Part shown: piece by piece, positions 37,118-46,268 of the stretch
How positions within the stretch are numbered: position 1 is the first letter of the stretch
Layout: each line of letters begins with the position of its first letter
Source: Roseivivax marinus
GTDB lineage: Bacteria > Pseudomonadota > Alphaproteobacteria > Rhodobacterales > Rhodobacteraceae
Direction: 5' to 3'
Length of the DNA stretch: 64,000 bases
Assembly: GCF_900109705.1 (NCBI RefSeq)
Contig: NZ_FOAI01000004.1
Location: forward strand, 186,001-250,000
The notes under the pieces: model-generated
The model's database searches: none
What the model saw: only the letters and a program-made list of their open reading frames with translations
What the model was told of the DNA's origin: nothing
Made by a program: the position numbers and the translations under genes

Positions 37118-38338
37118 ATGAACGAACGTGTCAATTCCTTCATGACCGGGCCGGACGAGAAGGGCCGCTTCGGCGATTTCGGCGGTCGGTTCGTGTCGGA
37201 AACCCTGATGCCGCTGATCCTCGAGCTCGAGGAGCGTTACACGCACGCCAAGACCGACCAGAGCTTCTGGGACGAGATGGACTTCCTGTGGAAGCACTAT
37301 GTCGGCCGGCCTTCGCCGCTCTACTTCGCGGAGCGCCTCACCGAGCGGCTCGGCGGCGCCAAGGTCTACCTCAAGCGCGACGAGCTGAACCACACCGGTG
37401 CGCACAAGATCAACAACGTGCTGGGCCAGATCATCCTCGCCCGGCGCATGGGCAAGACCCGCATCATCGCCGAAACCGGCGCCGGCCAGCACGGCGTCGC
37501 GACCGCGACGGTCTGCGCCAAGTTCGGCCTGAAATGCGTGGTCTACATGGGCGCCCACGACGTGGAGCGTCAGCAGCCCAACGTCTTCCGGATGCGGCTG
37601 CTTGGCGCCGAGGTGGTGCCGGTGACCAGCGGTCGCGGCACCCTCAAGGACGCCATGAACGACGCGCTGCGCGACTGGGTGACCAACGTGCGCGACACGT
37701 TCTACTGCATCGGCACGGTGGCCGGCCCGCACCCGTACCCGGCGATGGTCCGCGACTTCCAGTCGATCATCGGCACCGAGGTCCGCGAACAGATGCAGGA
37801 GGCCGAGGGCCGTCTGCCCGACACGCTGATCGCGGCGATCGGCGGCGGATCGAACGCCATGGGCCTGTTCTACCCGTTCCTCGACGACAAGGAGGTCTCG
37901 ATCATCGGGGTCGAGGCCGGTGGCAAGGGCGTGTCCGACAAGATGGAGCACTGCGCCTCGCTCACCGGCGGGCGCCCCGGCGTGCTGCACGGCAACCGCA
38001 CCTACCTTCTGCAGGACGACGACGGCCAGATCCTCGAGGGCTTCTCGATCTCGGCAGGCCTCGACTATCCCGGCATCGGTCCCGAGCACGCCTGGCTGCA
38101 CGAGAGCGGGCGCGCCAAGTACGTGTCGATCACCGACGCCGAGGCGCTGGAGGCGTTCCAGCTCTGCTGCGAGACGGAGGGCATCATCCCCGCGCTCGAA
38201 CCCTCGCACGCGCTGGCCCACGTGACCAAGATCGCGCCCGATCTGCCGAAGGATCACATCATCTGCATGAACATGTGCGGACGCGGCGACAAGGACATCT
38301 ACACCGTCGCGAAGGCGCTGGGCCACGACATGGACTGA
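37118..38338 (+). CDS. trpB: Tryptophan synthase beta subunit
   Basis: PLP enzyme joining indole and serine into tryptophan. It is 406 aa. PLP lysine K97 is in [10 protein letters not shown], and the phosphate-binding loop is [11 protein letters not shown]. Also conserved are [14 protein letters not shown] and [14 protein letters not shown]. The start MNERVNSF follows AGGAGGCAAGGCG. It is monocistronic, ended by a strong terminator. Its partner trpA is 8.6 kb downstream, and trpF, often next to trpB, is absent. Confidence 0.97.
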   Translation: MNERVNSFMTGPDEKGRFGDFGGRFVSETLMPLILELEERYTHAKTDQSFWDEMDFLWKHYVGRPSPLYFAERLTERLGGAKVYLKRDELNHTGAHKINNVLGQIILARRMGKTRIIAETGAGQHGVATATVCAKFGLKCVVYMGAHDVERQQPNVFRMRLLGAEVVPVTSGRGTLKDAMNDALRDWVTNVRDTFYCIGTVAGPHPYPAMVRDFQSIIGTEVREQMQEAEGRLPDTLIAAIGGGSNAMGLFYPFLDDKEVSIIGVEAGGKGVSDKMEHCASLTGGRPGVLHGNRTYLLQDDDGQILEGFSISAGLDYPGIGPEHAWLHESGRAKYVSITDAEALEAFQLCCETEGIIPALEPSHALAHVTKIAPDLPKDHIICMNMCGRGDKDIYTVAKALGHDMD

Positions 38339-38366
38339 ACCGGCACGACTGTCGGAAATGTATCGG

Positions 38367-38393
38367 AAGGGGCGCATGTTGCGCCCCTTTTTC
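38367..38393 (+). terminator. Rho-independent terminator of trpB
   Basis: AAGGGGCGC (38367-38375), loop ATGTT, GCGCCCCTT (38381-38389) and then TTT. Strong stem plus T run, 28 bp after the stop codon. Confidence 0.92.
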
Positions 38394-38483
38394 GTGTCAG
38401 ATTGTCGGAAATGTGCAAGCTTCCGCGCCGGACGGAGGGCGCATGGGTGGCCGTTTCGGACGCCGCGGGACCGGACTCTCACG

Positions 38484-39371
38484 CTAGGTTTCGTCCCCGG
38501 TCCGGTCCAGCGCCAGCGGCTCCTTGAACGTGAGCGTGCGGTAGGGGAACGGGATCTCGATACCGGCCTCATCGAGCGCGCGCTTGACCGCGGCCACCGC
38601 CTCGTCCCGTGAGCGATGCTCGTCCGGCGGCGCGCTCTTGGCCCACCAGCGCACCAGGAAGTCGATGGAGGACGAGTTGAACTCGCGCGCGAACACCTCC
38701 GGGGCCGCGCCGGGGGCCCGCGTCTCCAAGCCCTCGATCGCCGTGCGGATCACTTCGCGCGCGGCATCCACGTCCTCGCCGTAGGCGACGCCCACGATCA
38801 TCTCGATGCGCCGCACGGTGCGATCGGTCAGCACCCGCACCGGGTTCTTGAAGATGTAGGAGTTCGGCACGAGGATCAGTTCGCCCGAGCGCTGCCGCAA
38901 GAAGGTGTCGCGGACGGAAATGTGCTCGACCTTGCCCGAGAGGCCCTCGCAGACGATGTCGTCGCCGATCCGCATGGGTTTGCGCAGAAGGATCAGGAAC
39001 CCGGCGAGGAAGTTCTCGAAGATGTCCTTGAAGGCGAGGCCCACGGCGATGGAGCCGAGGCCGAGCCCGGCCAGCATCTTGGTCGGCGTCAGATTGGGAA
39101 AGAGGATCGTCGCCGCGATCACGGCGCCCAGCAACCAGATGCCGATCCGCGCGAGCTTTTCCAGCGCTGTAACGAGAGAGGGCCGGGATTTCGACCGGCG
39201 CAGGCCCCCGGCGACCGCGCGGCCCACGCCCCATGCGACCGCCCACGTCACCAGAAGGATGACCAGCGCGACCGCCATGTTGGGCAGCAGATCGACCGCG
39301 CCGCGCAGCAGGGCGGCGAGGTCCTCGGTCACCATCCGGACAGGGTGAATGTTGTCGGTGACCTCGTCCAT
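38484..39371 (-). CDS. mscS: Small-conductance mechanosensitive channel (MscS family)
   Basis: Inner-membrane channel that opens on hypo-osmotic shock. It is 295 aa with three membrane segments (about 28-50, 70-95, 98-125). The pore helix region is LGLGSIAVGLAFKDIFENFLA and the cytosolic beta domain starts LRKPMRIGDDIVCEGLSGKV. An ATG fifteen bases earlier is possible, but MDEVTDNIHPVRMV fits better. The gene is convergent with trpB. Confidence 0.92.
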   Translation of the reverse strand: MDEVTDNIHPVRMVTEDLAALLRGAVDLLPNMAVALVILLVTWAVAWGVGRAVAGGLRRSKSRPSLVTALEKLARIGIWLLGAVIAATILFPNLTPTKMLAGLGLGSIAVGLAFKDIFENFLAGFLILLRKPMRIGDDIVCEGLSGKVEHISVRDTFLRQRSGELILVPNSYIFKNPVRVLTDRTVRRIEMIVGVAYGEDVDAAREVIRTAIEGLETRAPGAAPEVFAREFNSSSIDFLVRWWAKSAPPDEHRSRDEAVAAVKRALDEAGIEIPFPYRTLTFKEPLALDRTGDET

Positions 39372-39429
39372 GCCGCTCCGTTCCACGCGATGCGATCAAA
39401 CGCGCAGGAAGCGGCGGCGTTCCGCAGGG

Positions 39430-39798
39430 TCAGCCGGCGTGCTGGCGCAGCACCTCCAGCGGCACGATCTCGAGCGCACGGGCATGGGTCGCGGCGAGGT
39501 TCACCTTCGGCGCGCAGCCATCGTCATGGGCCTGAAGGAAGCGGCTGGCGCAGAGGCACCAGCTGTCGCCGGGCTTCAAGCCGTCGAACATGAACTCGGG
39601 GCGCGGGGTGGACAGGTCGTTGCCGACATATTTCGAGAACGCCAGGAACTCGGCCGTCATCACCGCGCAGACAGTATGGCTGCCCGCGTCCGCGGCGCAG
39701 GTGTTGCAGTGCCCGTCGCGAAAGAAGCCGGTGAGCGGTTCGGTCGAGCAAGACTGAAGCGCGTCGCCCAACACGTTGACCTCTGGGTCCTTTTCCAT
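39430..39798 (-). CDS. DUF2237-family protein
   Basis: 122 aa, matching the compact DUF2237 family: NVLGDALQSCSTEPLTGFFR, HTVCAVMTAEFLAFSK and WCLCASRFLQAHDDGCAPKV. Conserved cysteines and histidines suggest metal binding, but the family has no established role. It is 4 bp after the serine hydrolase gene, so they share a transcript. Confidence 0.9.
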   Translation of the reverse strand: MEKDPEVNVLGDALQSCSTEPLTGFFRDGHCNTCAADAGSHTVCAVMTAEFLAFSKYVGNDLSTPRPEFMFDGLKPGDSWCLCASRFLQAHDDGCAPKVNLAATHARALEIVPLEVLRQHAG

Positions 39799-39802
39799 GG
39801 CG

Positions 39803-40978
39803 TCACTCCCCTGTTTCGGCGGCGTCCCGCAGCGCCCGCATCATCTGGAGCGCGTCCTCGAACGCGCCGTCCTCGCGGAACCGACGGTCGGCGGCGTTGA
39901 TCGCCACGACCACGTTCGCCGCGCTGTCGATGTAGACGTATTGCCCGTAGATGCCCCGGGCAAGGACCTCGCCCGGGCGGGCGTCCGCAGGTATCCACCA
40001 CTGGTAGCCGTAGCCGATGGCGCCCGGCGCGGTGGGGGCCGACGGCGTGGTACTTTCCGCGATCCATTCGGCCGGGACGATGCGCCGGCCCCCGAGCGTC
40101 CCGCCATTGGCCACCATCTGCCCCATCCGGGCGTAGTCCCGGGTTGTCATGTTCAGCCCGCCGAGCGCGAAGGCCGTGCCGTATCCATCGGTGATGTAAT
40201 AGGGATCGCGCTCCACCCCGAGCGGGGTCATGATCCGCTCGGACATCAGCGTCGGCAGCGCGCGGCCGGTGGCGCCGCGCACCACCATCGCGAGGACGTG
40301 GGTGTCGATCGAGACGTATTCCCAGGCTTCGCCCGGCGCGCGCACCCTGTCTTCCAGCCCCGCGGCGAACCCGTCCATCGACCGTCCCAGCGCAAGGACC
40401 CGGCCCATGCGATTGATGTCGCTCCAGAAGTCCAGGTAGTCCTCGTCGAATTCGACGCCCGAGGTCATCTGCATGACCTGCCGGATGGTCACCCCGTCAT
40501 AGGCGCTGCCGGCAAGGCCCGGCACGTATTCCGTCACCGGGGCGTCGAGGTCCGGGATGTCGCCGTCCTCCACGATCACGCCGACAAGGGCGGACAGGAA
40601 GCTCTTGGCGACCGACCACGAAATTCGCAGGTCGTCCGCGTCGGTGCCAAGGCGATAGTCCTCGAGCACCCGCTCGCCGTCCGACAGGACGACGAGGCCG
40701 GTCACCGCGCGGCGGTCGAGCCAGTCGCGGAATCCGTCCGGTGGGTCGAGAGGCGGGCCGAGAGACAGGGAGATCACGTCTGCACCGTCGCGCGGGACCG
40801 TCACGGTCTCGAACAGCGCGTCCATGTGGCTGAAATTCCAGACGATCCGGTCCGCGTCGAACAACCGGTTCACCGCCAGCAGGCGGGACAGCTCTTCTTT
40901 CTTCCAGAGCGCCACCGCCCCGAGGCCAAGCGTGAGCACAACGATACCGGCGGCCAGCCGTGTCCAGAACCTGTGCAT
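39803..40978 (-). CDS. Beta-lactamase-fold serine hydrolase (class C-like)
   Basis: 391 aa with one N-terminal membrane/signal segment (about 6-28). The nucleophile motif SxxK is SVAKSFLSALVG. The second motif is around EYVSIDTHVLAMVV, where the usual YxN is replaced by YVS, and the C-terminal motif region reads YGQYVYIDSAANVVV in place of a clear KTG. It is probably a membrane-anchored, periplasmic peptidase or esterase. A beta-lactam resistance role is not implied. An earlier in-frame start exists, but MHRFWTRLAAG has the ribosome-binding site. Confidence 0.85.
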   Translation of the reverse strand: MHRFWTRLAAGIVVLTLGLGAVALWKKEELSRLLAVNRLFDADRIVWNFSHMDALFETVTVPRDGADVISLSLGPPLDPPDGFRDWLDRRAVTGLVVLSDGERVLEDYRLGTDADDLRISWSVAKSFLSALVGVIVEDGDIPDLDAPVTEYVPGLAGSAYDGVTIRQVMQMTSGVEFDEDYLDFWSDINRMGRVLALGRSMDGFAAGLEDRVRAPGEAWEYVSIDTHVLAMVVRGATGRALPTLMSERIMTPLGVERDPYYITDGYGTAFALGGLNMTTRDYARMGQMVANGGTLGGRRIVPAEWIAESTTPSAPTAPGAIGYGYQWWIPADARPGEVLARGIYGQYVYIDSAANVVVAINAADRRFREDGAFEDALQMMRALRDAAETGE

Positions 40979-41043
40979 GTCACCGTCCCCCCCTGGCCTC
41001 AGCATCCTGGCCGGAAGAGGCTTTCGCAACCGTTACGCCGCGC

Positions 41044-41763
41044 TCAGCGGAAGCGGTCGGCCAGTTTCTGAAGGGGGGAGCGGGTGTCTTCCTCTGGCTC
41101 GGCGGGAGCGTCCTTCGGGGCAGGGGCCTCGGCCTTTGCGCCGGGTTTTTTGTCCCCGCCGCCAGAGTCCTGCGGCGCGCTCTTGGAGCTTCGGGCCGGC
41201 GCCGTGCGCTGCGCGACCTTGTTCATGAACGCGCCCGCATCGCCGTCGGCCAGCGCGGGCGCTCCGTCCGCGATGCCGCGCATCAGGTCGTCGAGCCACT
41301 CCTGGTCGGCCTTGGCGAAGTCGTGGAGCACGAAGCCCGATACCTTGTCCTTGTGCCCGGGGTGCCCGATGCCGAGCCGGACACGCTGGTAGGCCTCTCC
41401 GATATGGGCGTGGATCGAGCGCAGACCGTTGTGGCCGGCGTGGCCGCCGCCGGATTTCACCTTCAGCCGCCCCGGCGCGAGGTCGAGCTCGTCGTGAAAG
41501 ACGCAGACATCCTCGGGTTCCAGCTTGAAGAAGCGCATGGCCTCGCCCACCGACTGGCCCGAGCGGTTCATGTAGGTCGCGGGCTTGAGGAGCAGCACCT
41601 TGTCGCCGCCGAGCCGTCCTTCGGCCGCGTGGCCCTGAAACCGCGCCTTCCACGGCCCGAGGCCGTGATCCTCGGCGATCCGGTCGAGGGCCATGAATCC
41701 GATGTTGTGGCGGTGGCCCGCATACTGCGCGCCGGGATTGCCGAGACCGACGAAGAGTTTCAT
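41044..41763 (-). CDS. pth: Peptidyl-tRNA hydrolase
   Basis: Rescues tRNA from aborted peptidyl-tRNA. It is 239 aa: a 190-residue catalytic core (MKLFVGLGNPGAQYAGHRHN with the catalytic His region, then HDELDLAPGRLKVK and GGGHAGHNGLRSI) plus about 45 extra C-terminal residues rich in Lys, Ala, Pro and Glu, apparently disordered. The frame runs upstream into non-genic sequence; the family start at 41763 is unambiguous. It lies downstream of rplY, the usual pair, but separated by a terminator. Confidence 0.96.
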   Translation of the reverse strand: MKLFVGLGNPGAQYAGHRHNIGFMALDRIAEDHGLGPWKARFQGHAAEGRLGGDKVLLLKPATYMNRSGQSVGEAMRFFKLEPEDVCVFHDELDLAPGRLKVKSGGGHAGHNGLRSIHAHIGEAYQRVRLGIGHPGHKDKVSGFVLHDFAKADQEWLDDLMRGIADGAPALADGDAGAFMNKVAQRTAPARSSKSAPQDSGGGDKKPGAKAEAPAPKDAPAEPEEDTRSPLQKLADRFR

Positions 41764-41822
41764 GTCCCGCTCCTTGCGTCCTGCGGGCCGAGACATAGGG
41801 CGACGGCGCGCGGGCCGCAACG

Positions 41823-41852
41823 AAAACGGCCCCGCCCGAGGGGGCGAGGCCG
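41823..41852 (-). terminator. Rho-independent terminator of rplY
   Basis: On the minus strand CGGCCTCGCCC, a 4-nt loop, GGGCGGGGCCG and then TTTTCG. The 11-bp stem has one G-T pair. It separates rplY from pth, so pth needs read-through or its own promoter. Confidence 0.9.
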
Positions 41853-41887
41853 CTTCGATGTCCGCGTGTCCGCCGCAGCGGACGCGA

Positions 41888-42559
41888 TCAATCGTCGGTC
41901 TGCTCGGGCTCGCCCTCGACCGTCTCGGCGTGCTGCTCCATGACCTCGGTCTCTTCCGGGGTCTCTTCCTCGTCGTCCTGCGAGGCGAGCGCGGACGGCG
42001 CGGCGATGTTGGCAACCACGAAGTCGCGGTCGATGGTCTTCTTCGCACCCGCCGGGATCTCGATGTCCGAGATGTGCAGGGTATCACCGATGGCCAGCTT
42101 GGACACGTCCGCGACCAGCTTCTCGGGGATGTCGCCCGCGGTCACGATCAGCTCCACCTCGGGGCGCACGACGGTCATCACGCCGCCTGCCTTGAGGCCG
42201 GGGCACTCTTCCTCGCCCACGAACTCGACCGGGATGAAGAGATTGATCTTCGACGTGCGGCGCAGACGCATGAAGTCGACGTGCGTCGGCAGGTCCTTCA
42301 CGATGTCGCGCTGGACGTCGCGGCAGATCACGCGGACGTCCTCGTGGCCCTCGACCTTGAGGTTGAAGAGCGTGGACTTGAACCGTCCGGCCTTCAGCCG
42401 CTTGATGAGGTCGTTGTAGGGCAGGTTGATCGGCAGGGGCTCTTTGTCGCCGCCAAACACGATCCCCGGAACCAGGTTCTCTCGACGAGCCTGACGAGCG
42501 GCGCCCTTGCCTGTCCCCGTACGTTCCAGGGCTTCAAGATCCGGAATCTCTCCAGCCAT
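41888..42559 (-). CDS. rplY: Ribosomal protein bL25 (Ctc-type, 5S rRNA binding)
   Basis: 223 aa, the long CTC form: an N-terminal L25 domain ([34 protein letters not shown]) and a C-terminal TL5-type beta domain ([39 protein letters not shown]) with an acidic tail. It binds 5S rRNA in the large subunit. The start at 42559 is preceded by AAGGAGAGACATC. It is divergent from an MFS gene. Confidence 0.95.
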   Translation of the reverse strand: MAGEIPDLEALERTGTGKGAARQARRENLVPGIVFGGDKEPLPINLPYNDLIKRLKAGRFKSTLFNLKVEGHEDVRVICRDVQRDIVKDLPTHVDFMRLRRTSKINLFIPVEFVGEEECPGLKAGGVMTVVRPEVELIVTAGDIPEKLVADVSKLAIGDTLHISDIEIPAGAKKTIDRDFVVANIAAPSALASQDDEEETPEETEVMEQHAETVEGEPEQTDD

Positions 42560-42726
42560 GATGTCTCTCCTTGATGCAAAGCGGGGTGCCTCCAAGGCTG
42601 TCACCCCGCGCGAGTGCTGCCCGTTACACGCGCGCCCGAAGTATGGCAAGCCGATTCGCCCGAGCATGGACGGCGTTGCGCTGGCGCGGCTGGACCGCAC
42701 CGGCGCGTCGTGGCACCGCTTGGACC

Positions 42727-43953
42727 ATGCGGCACGATCTCCATCTCTCGCGCGGTCCGGCCTCGGCCTTCGCCGCCATGGCGTTCTTCTGGGGCGCCTT
42801 CGCGGCCCTCGCCCCGGCGCTGAAGGACGGCGCCGGGCTGTCGGACGGCGGCTTCGGGCTCGCGCTTCTGGCGGCCACCGGTGCGGCGGTGGCGGCGATG
42901 GCGGTGGCGCCCGCGGTGGCCGCCCGCACCGGCTCGCGCGGATTGCCCGCGAGCGTGGTCGCGGTGGGAGTGACCATGGGGGGACTCGGGGTCGTGGACG
43001 GGCCTGTGGGCTTCACGCTCTGGCTGGCGCTGGCCTGTGCCGGCATGGGCCTGATGGACGTGCTGATGAACGCACAGGTCAGCCGCCTCGAAGCCGCCAG
43101 CGGGCGCACTCTGATGAACCTCAATCACGGGCTCTATTCGCTGGTCTACGCGCCGGTGGCGGTGGCTGCCGGGGTCGCGCGCTGGGCCGGGGCGAGCCCG
43201 GAGGCGATCTTCGCCGCGCTCGGGCTGGGCACGGTCGGCCTCGCGGTGCTGTCGCGGCGCGGGATTGGCCTGATCGCCGAGCACCACCACGCCGAGCCGC
43301 GCCCCGTGCCACCGGGTTGGGCGCTTCTTGCACCCGCCGGGGCGATCGTCTGCCTTGCCTTCCTCGCCGAGCAGGCGGCCGAGGGCTGGTCGGCGCTGCA
43401 TCTTGAGCGGGGGCAGGCGGCGGGCCCGGCGGCAAGCGCGGTCGGCCCGGCGCTGCTGGGCCTGACCATGGGGGTGGGACGCCTCGGCGGACAGGTCGCG
43501 GCGCAGGTTTGGTCGCACAGGATGCTTCTGGCAGCGGGCGCATCGCTGGCCGCCGCGGGCGCCGCGCTCGCCGCCTGGGCGCCGGTGCTGCCGCTGGCCT
43601 ATCTCGGCTTCGCGGCGCTGGGGCTGGGCCTGTCGACCATCGTTCCGACGACATTCGCCTGGGTCGGGGCGCGACTCGGGGCCGGCGCACGTGAGGGTGC
43701 CATCGCGCGGTTGTCGATCGTGGGCTACGCGGGGTTTTTCTTCGGCCCGCCCGCCATGGGCGGGGTGGCCGAACTCGCCGGTCTCGACGCGGCCTTTACG
43801 CTGGTCGCGGTGCTGCTCGTGGCGATACCCGCCGTCCTGCTGCCGGCGCTGGTGCGTGGGGAGACGGCGCTGATCCGCGCGGGCCACGCGCCGGGGCGGA
43901 CCGGGGAGGGGGCGATCAGCGGTTCCGCCGCCCCTCGTCCCACGGGCCGGTAA
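42727..43953 (+). CDS. Major facilitator superfamily transporter
   Basis: About 408 aa with twelve predicted membrane segments, beginning [20 protein letters not shown]. It resembles the YbjJ-like MFS group, which has a similar N-terminus and the motif [15 protein letters not shown] after TM4. The frame is open for 52 codons before the chosen ATG, and no clear ribosome-binding site is visible, so the start is a best guess. Its 3' end overlaps the end of lldD by 38 bp, tail to tail. The substrate is unknown. Confidence 0.82.
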   Translation: MRHDLHLSRGPASAFAAMAFFWGAFAALAPALKDGAGLSDGGFGLALLAATGAAVAAMAVAPAVAARTGSRGLPASVVAVGVTMGGLGVVDGPVGFTLWLALACAGMGLMDVLMNAQVSRLEAASGRTLMNLNHGLYSLVYAPVAVAAGVARWAGASPEAIFAALGLGTVGLAVLSRRGIGLIAEHHHAEPRPVPPGWALLAPAGAIVCLAFLAEQAAEGWSALHLERGQAAGPAASAVGPALLGLTMGVGRLGGQVAAQVWSHRMLLAAGASLAAAGAALAAWAPVLPLAYLGFAALGLGLSTIVPTTFAWVGARLGAGAREGAIARLSIVGYAGFFFGPPAMGGVAELAGLDAAFTLVAVLLVAIPAVLLPALVRGETALIRAGHAPGRTGEGAISGSAAPRPTGR

Positions 43954-45097
43954 AGCCCTCGGGCACCATCAGCATGTCGCGGTCGATCTCCTCCACCCGC
44001 CGCTTGCCGCAGAGCGCCATGGAGACGTCGAGCTCCTTCTGGATGACCTCGAGTGCGCGGGTCACGCCCTGCTGGCCCATCGCGCCAAGCCCGTAGATGT
44101 AGGCGCGGCCGATATAGGTGGCCTTCGCCCCCATCGCGAGCGCCTTGAGCACGTCCTGACCCGAGCGGATGCCGCTGTCGAGATGCACCTCGACCTTGTC
44201 GCCCACCGCGTCGATGATCGGCTCGAGCGCACGGATCGTCGACAGCGCGCCGTCGAGCTGCCGGCCGCCGTGGTTCGATACCACGATCGCGTCCGCTCCG
44301 GCGTTCACCGCCTCGCGCGCGTCACGCGGATCCATGATGCCCTTCACGATGAGCGGGCCGTCCCACATGCGGCGGAACTCGCGGATCCGGTCCCAGTTCA
44401 GCGACAGATCGAACTTCTGCGCGGTCCAGGACATCAGCGAGGACGGGTCGTCGACCCCGTCCACGTGGCCGACGATGTTGCCGAACTGGCGGCGCTTGGT
44501 CGACAGCATGCCGATGCCCCAGGACCATCGCGTTGCGAGGTCGGCAAGGGTCTTGGGCGTCAGCTTGGGCGGAGCCGACAGGCCGTTCTTGAGGTCCTTG
44601 TGCCGCTGTCCGAGCAGCTGAAGGTCCACCGTCACCACCGCCGCCGAGCACTTGGCCTCCTTCGCACGGTCGAAGAGCCGCTGCATGTAATCTGTGTCCG
44701 TGAGGGTGTAGACCTGCAGCCAGAAGGGCTCGGAGGTGTGCGCGGCCACGTCCTCGATCGAGCAGATCGACATGGTCGAGAGGGTGTAGGGCACGCCAAA
44801 TTTCTCGGCGGCGCGGGCGGCCTTTATCTCGCCGTCCCAGTGCTGCATCCCGGTCATGCCCACCGGCGCGAGGGCCACCGGCATGGTCACGTCGCGGCCC
44901 ATCATCGTCCCCGAGGTGCTGCGGTCGGCGAGATCCACGGCAACGCGCTGGCGCAGGTAGAGCTTGTCGAAATCCGAGGAGTTCTCGCGGAAGGTCTGCT
45001 CTGTCCAGCTGCCGGACTCGCAGTAATCGTAGAACATCTTGGGGACGCGGCGCTTATAGAGGCGCTTGAGGTCCTCGATCTCGGTGATGGTGGGCAT
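43916..45097 (-). CDS. lldD: FMN-dependent alpha-hydroxy-acid oxidase (L-lactate dehydrogenase type)
   Basis: 393-aa TIM-barrel flavoenzyme oxidising L-lactate or a related 2-hydroxy acid to the keto acid. Motifs are YYDYCESGSW-like FYDYCESGSWTEQTFREN, PVALAPVGMTGMQHWDGE, the catalytic SNHGGRQLDG with its histidine, and HLDSGIRSGQDVLKALAMGA for FMN phosphate. It is membrane-associated in relatives and passes electrons to quinone. The start MPTITEIEDL at 45097 has a GAGAGAG site. No lactate permease or lldR is adjacent. Confidence 0.92.
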   Translation of the reverse strand: MPTITEIEDLKRLYKRRVPKMFYDYCESGSWTEQTFRENSSDFDKLYLRQRVAVDLADRSTSGTMMGRDVTMPVALAPVGMTGMQHWDGEIKAARAAEKFGVPYTLSTMSICSIEDVAAHTSEPFWLQVYTLTDTDYMQRLFDRAKEAKCSAAVVTVDLQLLGQRHKDLKNGLSAPPKLTPKTLADLATRWSWGIGMLSTKRRQFGNIVGHVDGVDDPSSLMSWTAQKFDLSLNWDRIREFRRMWDGPLIVKGIMDPRDAREAVNAGADAIVVSNHGGRQLDGALSTIRALEPIIDAVGDKVEVHLDSGIRSGQDVLKALAMGAKATYIGRAYIYGLGAMGQQGVTRALEVIQKELDVSMALCGKRRVEEIDRDMLMVPEGFTGPWDEGRRNR

Positions 45098-45405
45098 CTG
45101 CTCTCTCTCCCTCGGTCGGCCCGTCAGGCGTAGCAAGCGGGCGCTGTCTGGGCAATCGCGCGCTGGGCCGGAACGCCGGGAGGATCAGGCAGCGCGACCG
45201 GGCAGTGCGGCCGCCCCGGACCGGTGGGGGCTGACCTGCCGGGGACTGTGCCGCTCTCGGTCGAGGGGCCGCGGAACGTCACTCTCGAGAGACCGCTGGG
45301 CACCGTCCCGCACACCCGATCCGCGACGCCGCTTTCGCCGCCGCGACTTGACAACACTGTGCCGGGACGCACGTCCCGCCCGGTCCGAAACCGCACGAGA
45401 GACTT
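45098..45405. other. Divergent spacer between lldD and the ZIP transporter gene
   Basis: 308 bp. TTGACA at 45348-45353 could be a -35 element for the ZIP gene, but no convincing -10 sequence follows at the right distance. CGGGACG/CGTCCCG (45363-45378) is a 7-bp inverted repeat that might be an operator. Nothing else stands out. Confidence 0.4.
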
Positions 45406-46182
45406 ATGGAAAACGTCGTCCTGCTGGGGGTCCTGGCCAGTCTCGTCGCCGGGACGCTGACGGGCGTCGGCGCACTGCCCGTGCTGTTCGGACGGTCCGT
45501 GTCGCAGCGCAGCACCGACACCGCGCTTGGCTTCGCGGCGGGTGTGATGATCTCGGCCTCGTTCTTCTCGCTCATCCTTCCGGGTCTCGACCGGGCCGAG
45601 ACCCTCTACGGGTCGGTCTGGGCGGCAGCAACGATCGCGGCGCTTGGCCTCGCGGGCGGCGCGGCCGCGGTCTGGGCGCTCAACACCTTCGTGCCGCACG
45701 AACACTTCGTCAGCGGGCCCGACGGTGCCGATCCCGGCGCGATCCCGAAGATCTGGCTTTTCGTCATCGCCATCACCATCCACAACCTGCCGGAGGGCAT
45801 GGCGGTTGGCGTCGGGTTCGGTGGCGGAGACATGGCGAACGGCATGGCGCTGGCGACCGGCATCGGCTTGCAGAACGCGCCCGAGGGCCTGGCGGTGGCG
45901 GCGGCATTGCGGGGGCAGGGCTACGGCAAGGGCCGCTCCGTGGGTGTCGCGCTGCTGACGGGGCTGGTGGAGCCGGTGGGCGGGCTGGTCGGCGCGGCGG
46001 CTGCGACGGTGTCGGCCTACGTTCTGCCGTTCGCGCTGACATTCGCGGCGGGCGCCATGCTGTTCATCATCAGCCACGAGATCATCCCCGAGACCCATCG
46101 CAACGGCCACGAGAACAAGGCGACGCTGGGCCTGCTGATCGGGCTGATCCTGATGATGTTCCTGGACGTGACCCTGGGGTGA
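45406..46182 (+). CDS. ZIP-family metal transporter
   Basis: 258-aa inner-membrane transporter with eight predicted segments, importing zinc or another divalent metal. TM4 has the metal-site motif ITIHNLPEGMAVGVGF and TM5 has GIGLQNAPEGLAVA. The usual His of TM5 (HNIPEG) is Gln-Asn here. A short cytosolic loop (about 95-115) has HEHF. It resembles ZupT and GufA. It is ended by two palindromes and is convergent with a lipoprotein gene. Confidence 0.9.
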   Translation: MENVVLLGVLASLVAGTLTGVGALPVLFGRSVSQRSTDTALGFAAGVMISASFFSLILPGLDRAETLYGSVWAAATIAALGLAGGAAAVWALNTFVPHEHFVSGPDGADPGAIPKIWLFVIAITIHNLPEGMAVGVGFGGGDMANGMALATGIGLQNAPEGLAVAAALRGQGYGKGRSVGVALLTGLVEPVGGLVGAAAATVSAYVLPFALTFAAGAMLFIISHEIIPETHRNGHENKATLGLLIGLILMMFLDVTLG

Positions 46183-46183
46183 G

Positions 46184-46211
46184 GCGCAAAATATTAGCTA
46201 ATATTTTGCGC
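46184..46211. repeat. Perfect 28-bp palindrome, TTAGCTAA-centred
   Basis: Half-site GCGCAAAATATTAG followed by its exact reverse complement with no loop. It starts one base after the ZIP gene stop codon and may act as a bidirectional terminator or a protein-binding site. It is markedly AT-rich inside very GC-rich DNA. Confidence 0.85.
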
Positions 46212-46224
46212 GCCGGGCGGCGCA

Positions 46225-46256
46225 GGCCGCATGATTTTAGCTAAAATCATGCGGCC
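46225..46256. repeat. Perfect 32-bp palindrome, TTAGCTAA-centred
   Basis: Half-site GGCCGCATGATTTTAG followed by its exact reverse complement. It shares the central TTAGCTAA with the palindrome 14 bp earlier but has different arms. It lies 12 bp from the stop codon of the convergent lipoprotein gene. Confidence 0.85.
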
Positions 46257-46268
46257 CCGTCGTTGCGA

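Noticed and set aside
38350-38414. Direct repeat TGTCGGAAATGT on both sides of the trpB terminator
   Set aside because: A 12-bp match spaced 41 bp apart, no further copies noticed and no mobile-element structure. Could be chance or a small duplication.
45348-45353. TTGACA as promoter of the ZIP transporter gene
   Set aside because: No -10-like hexamer at 16-18 bp. Kept only as a remark in the spacer entry.
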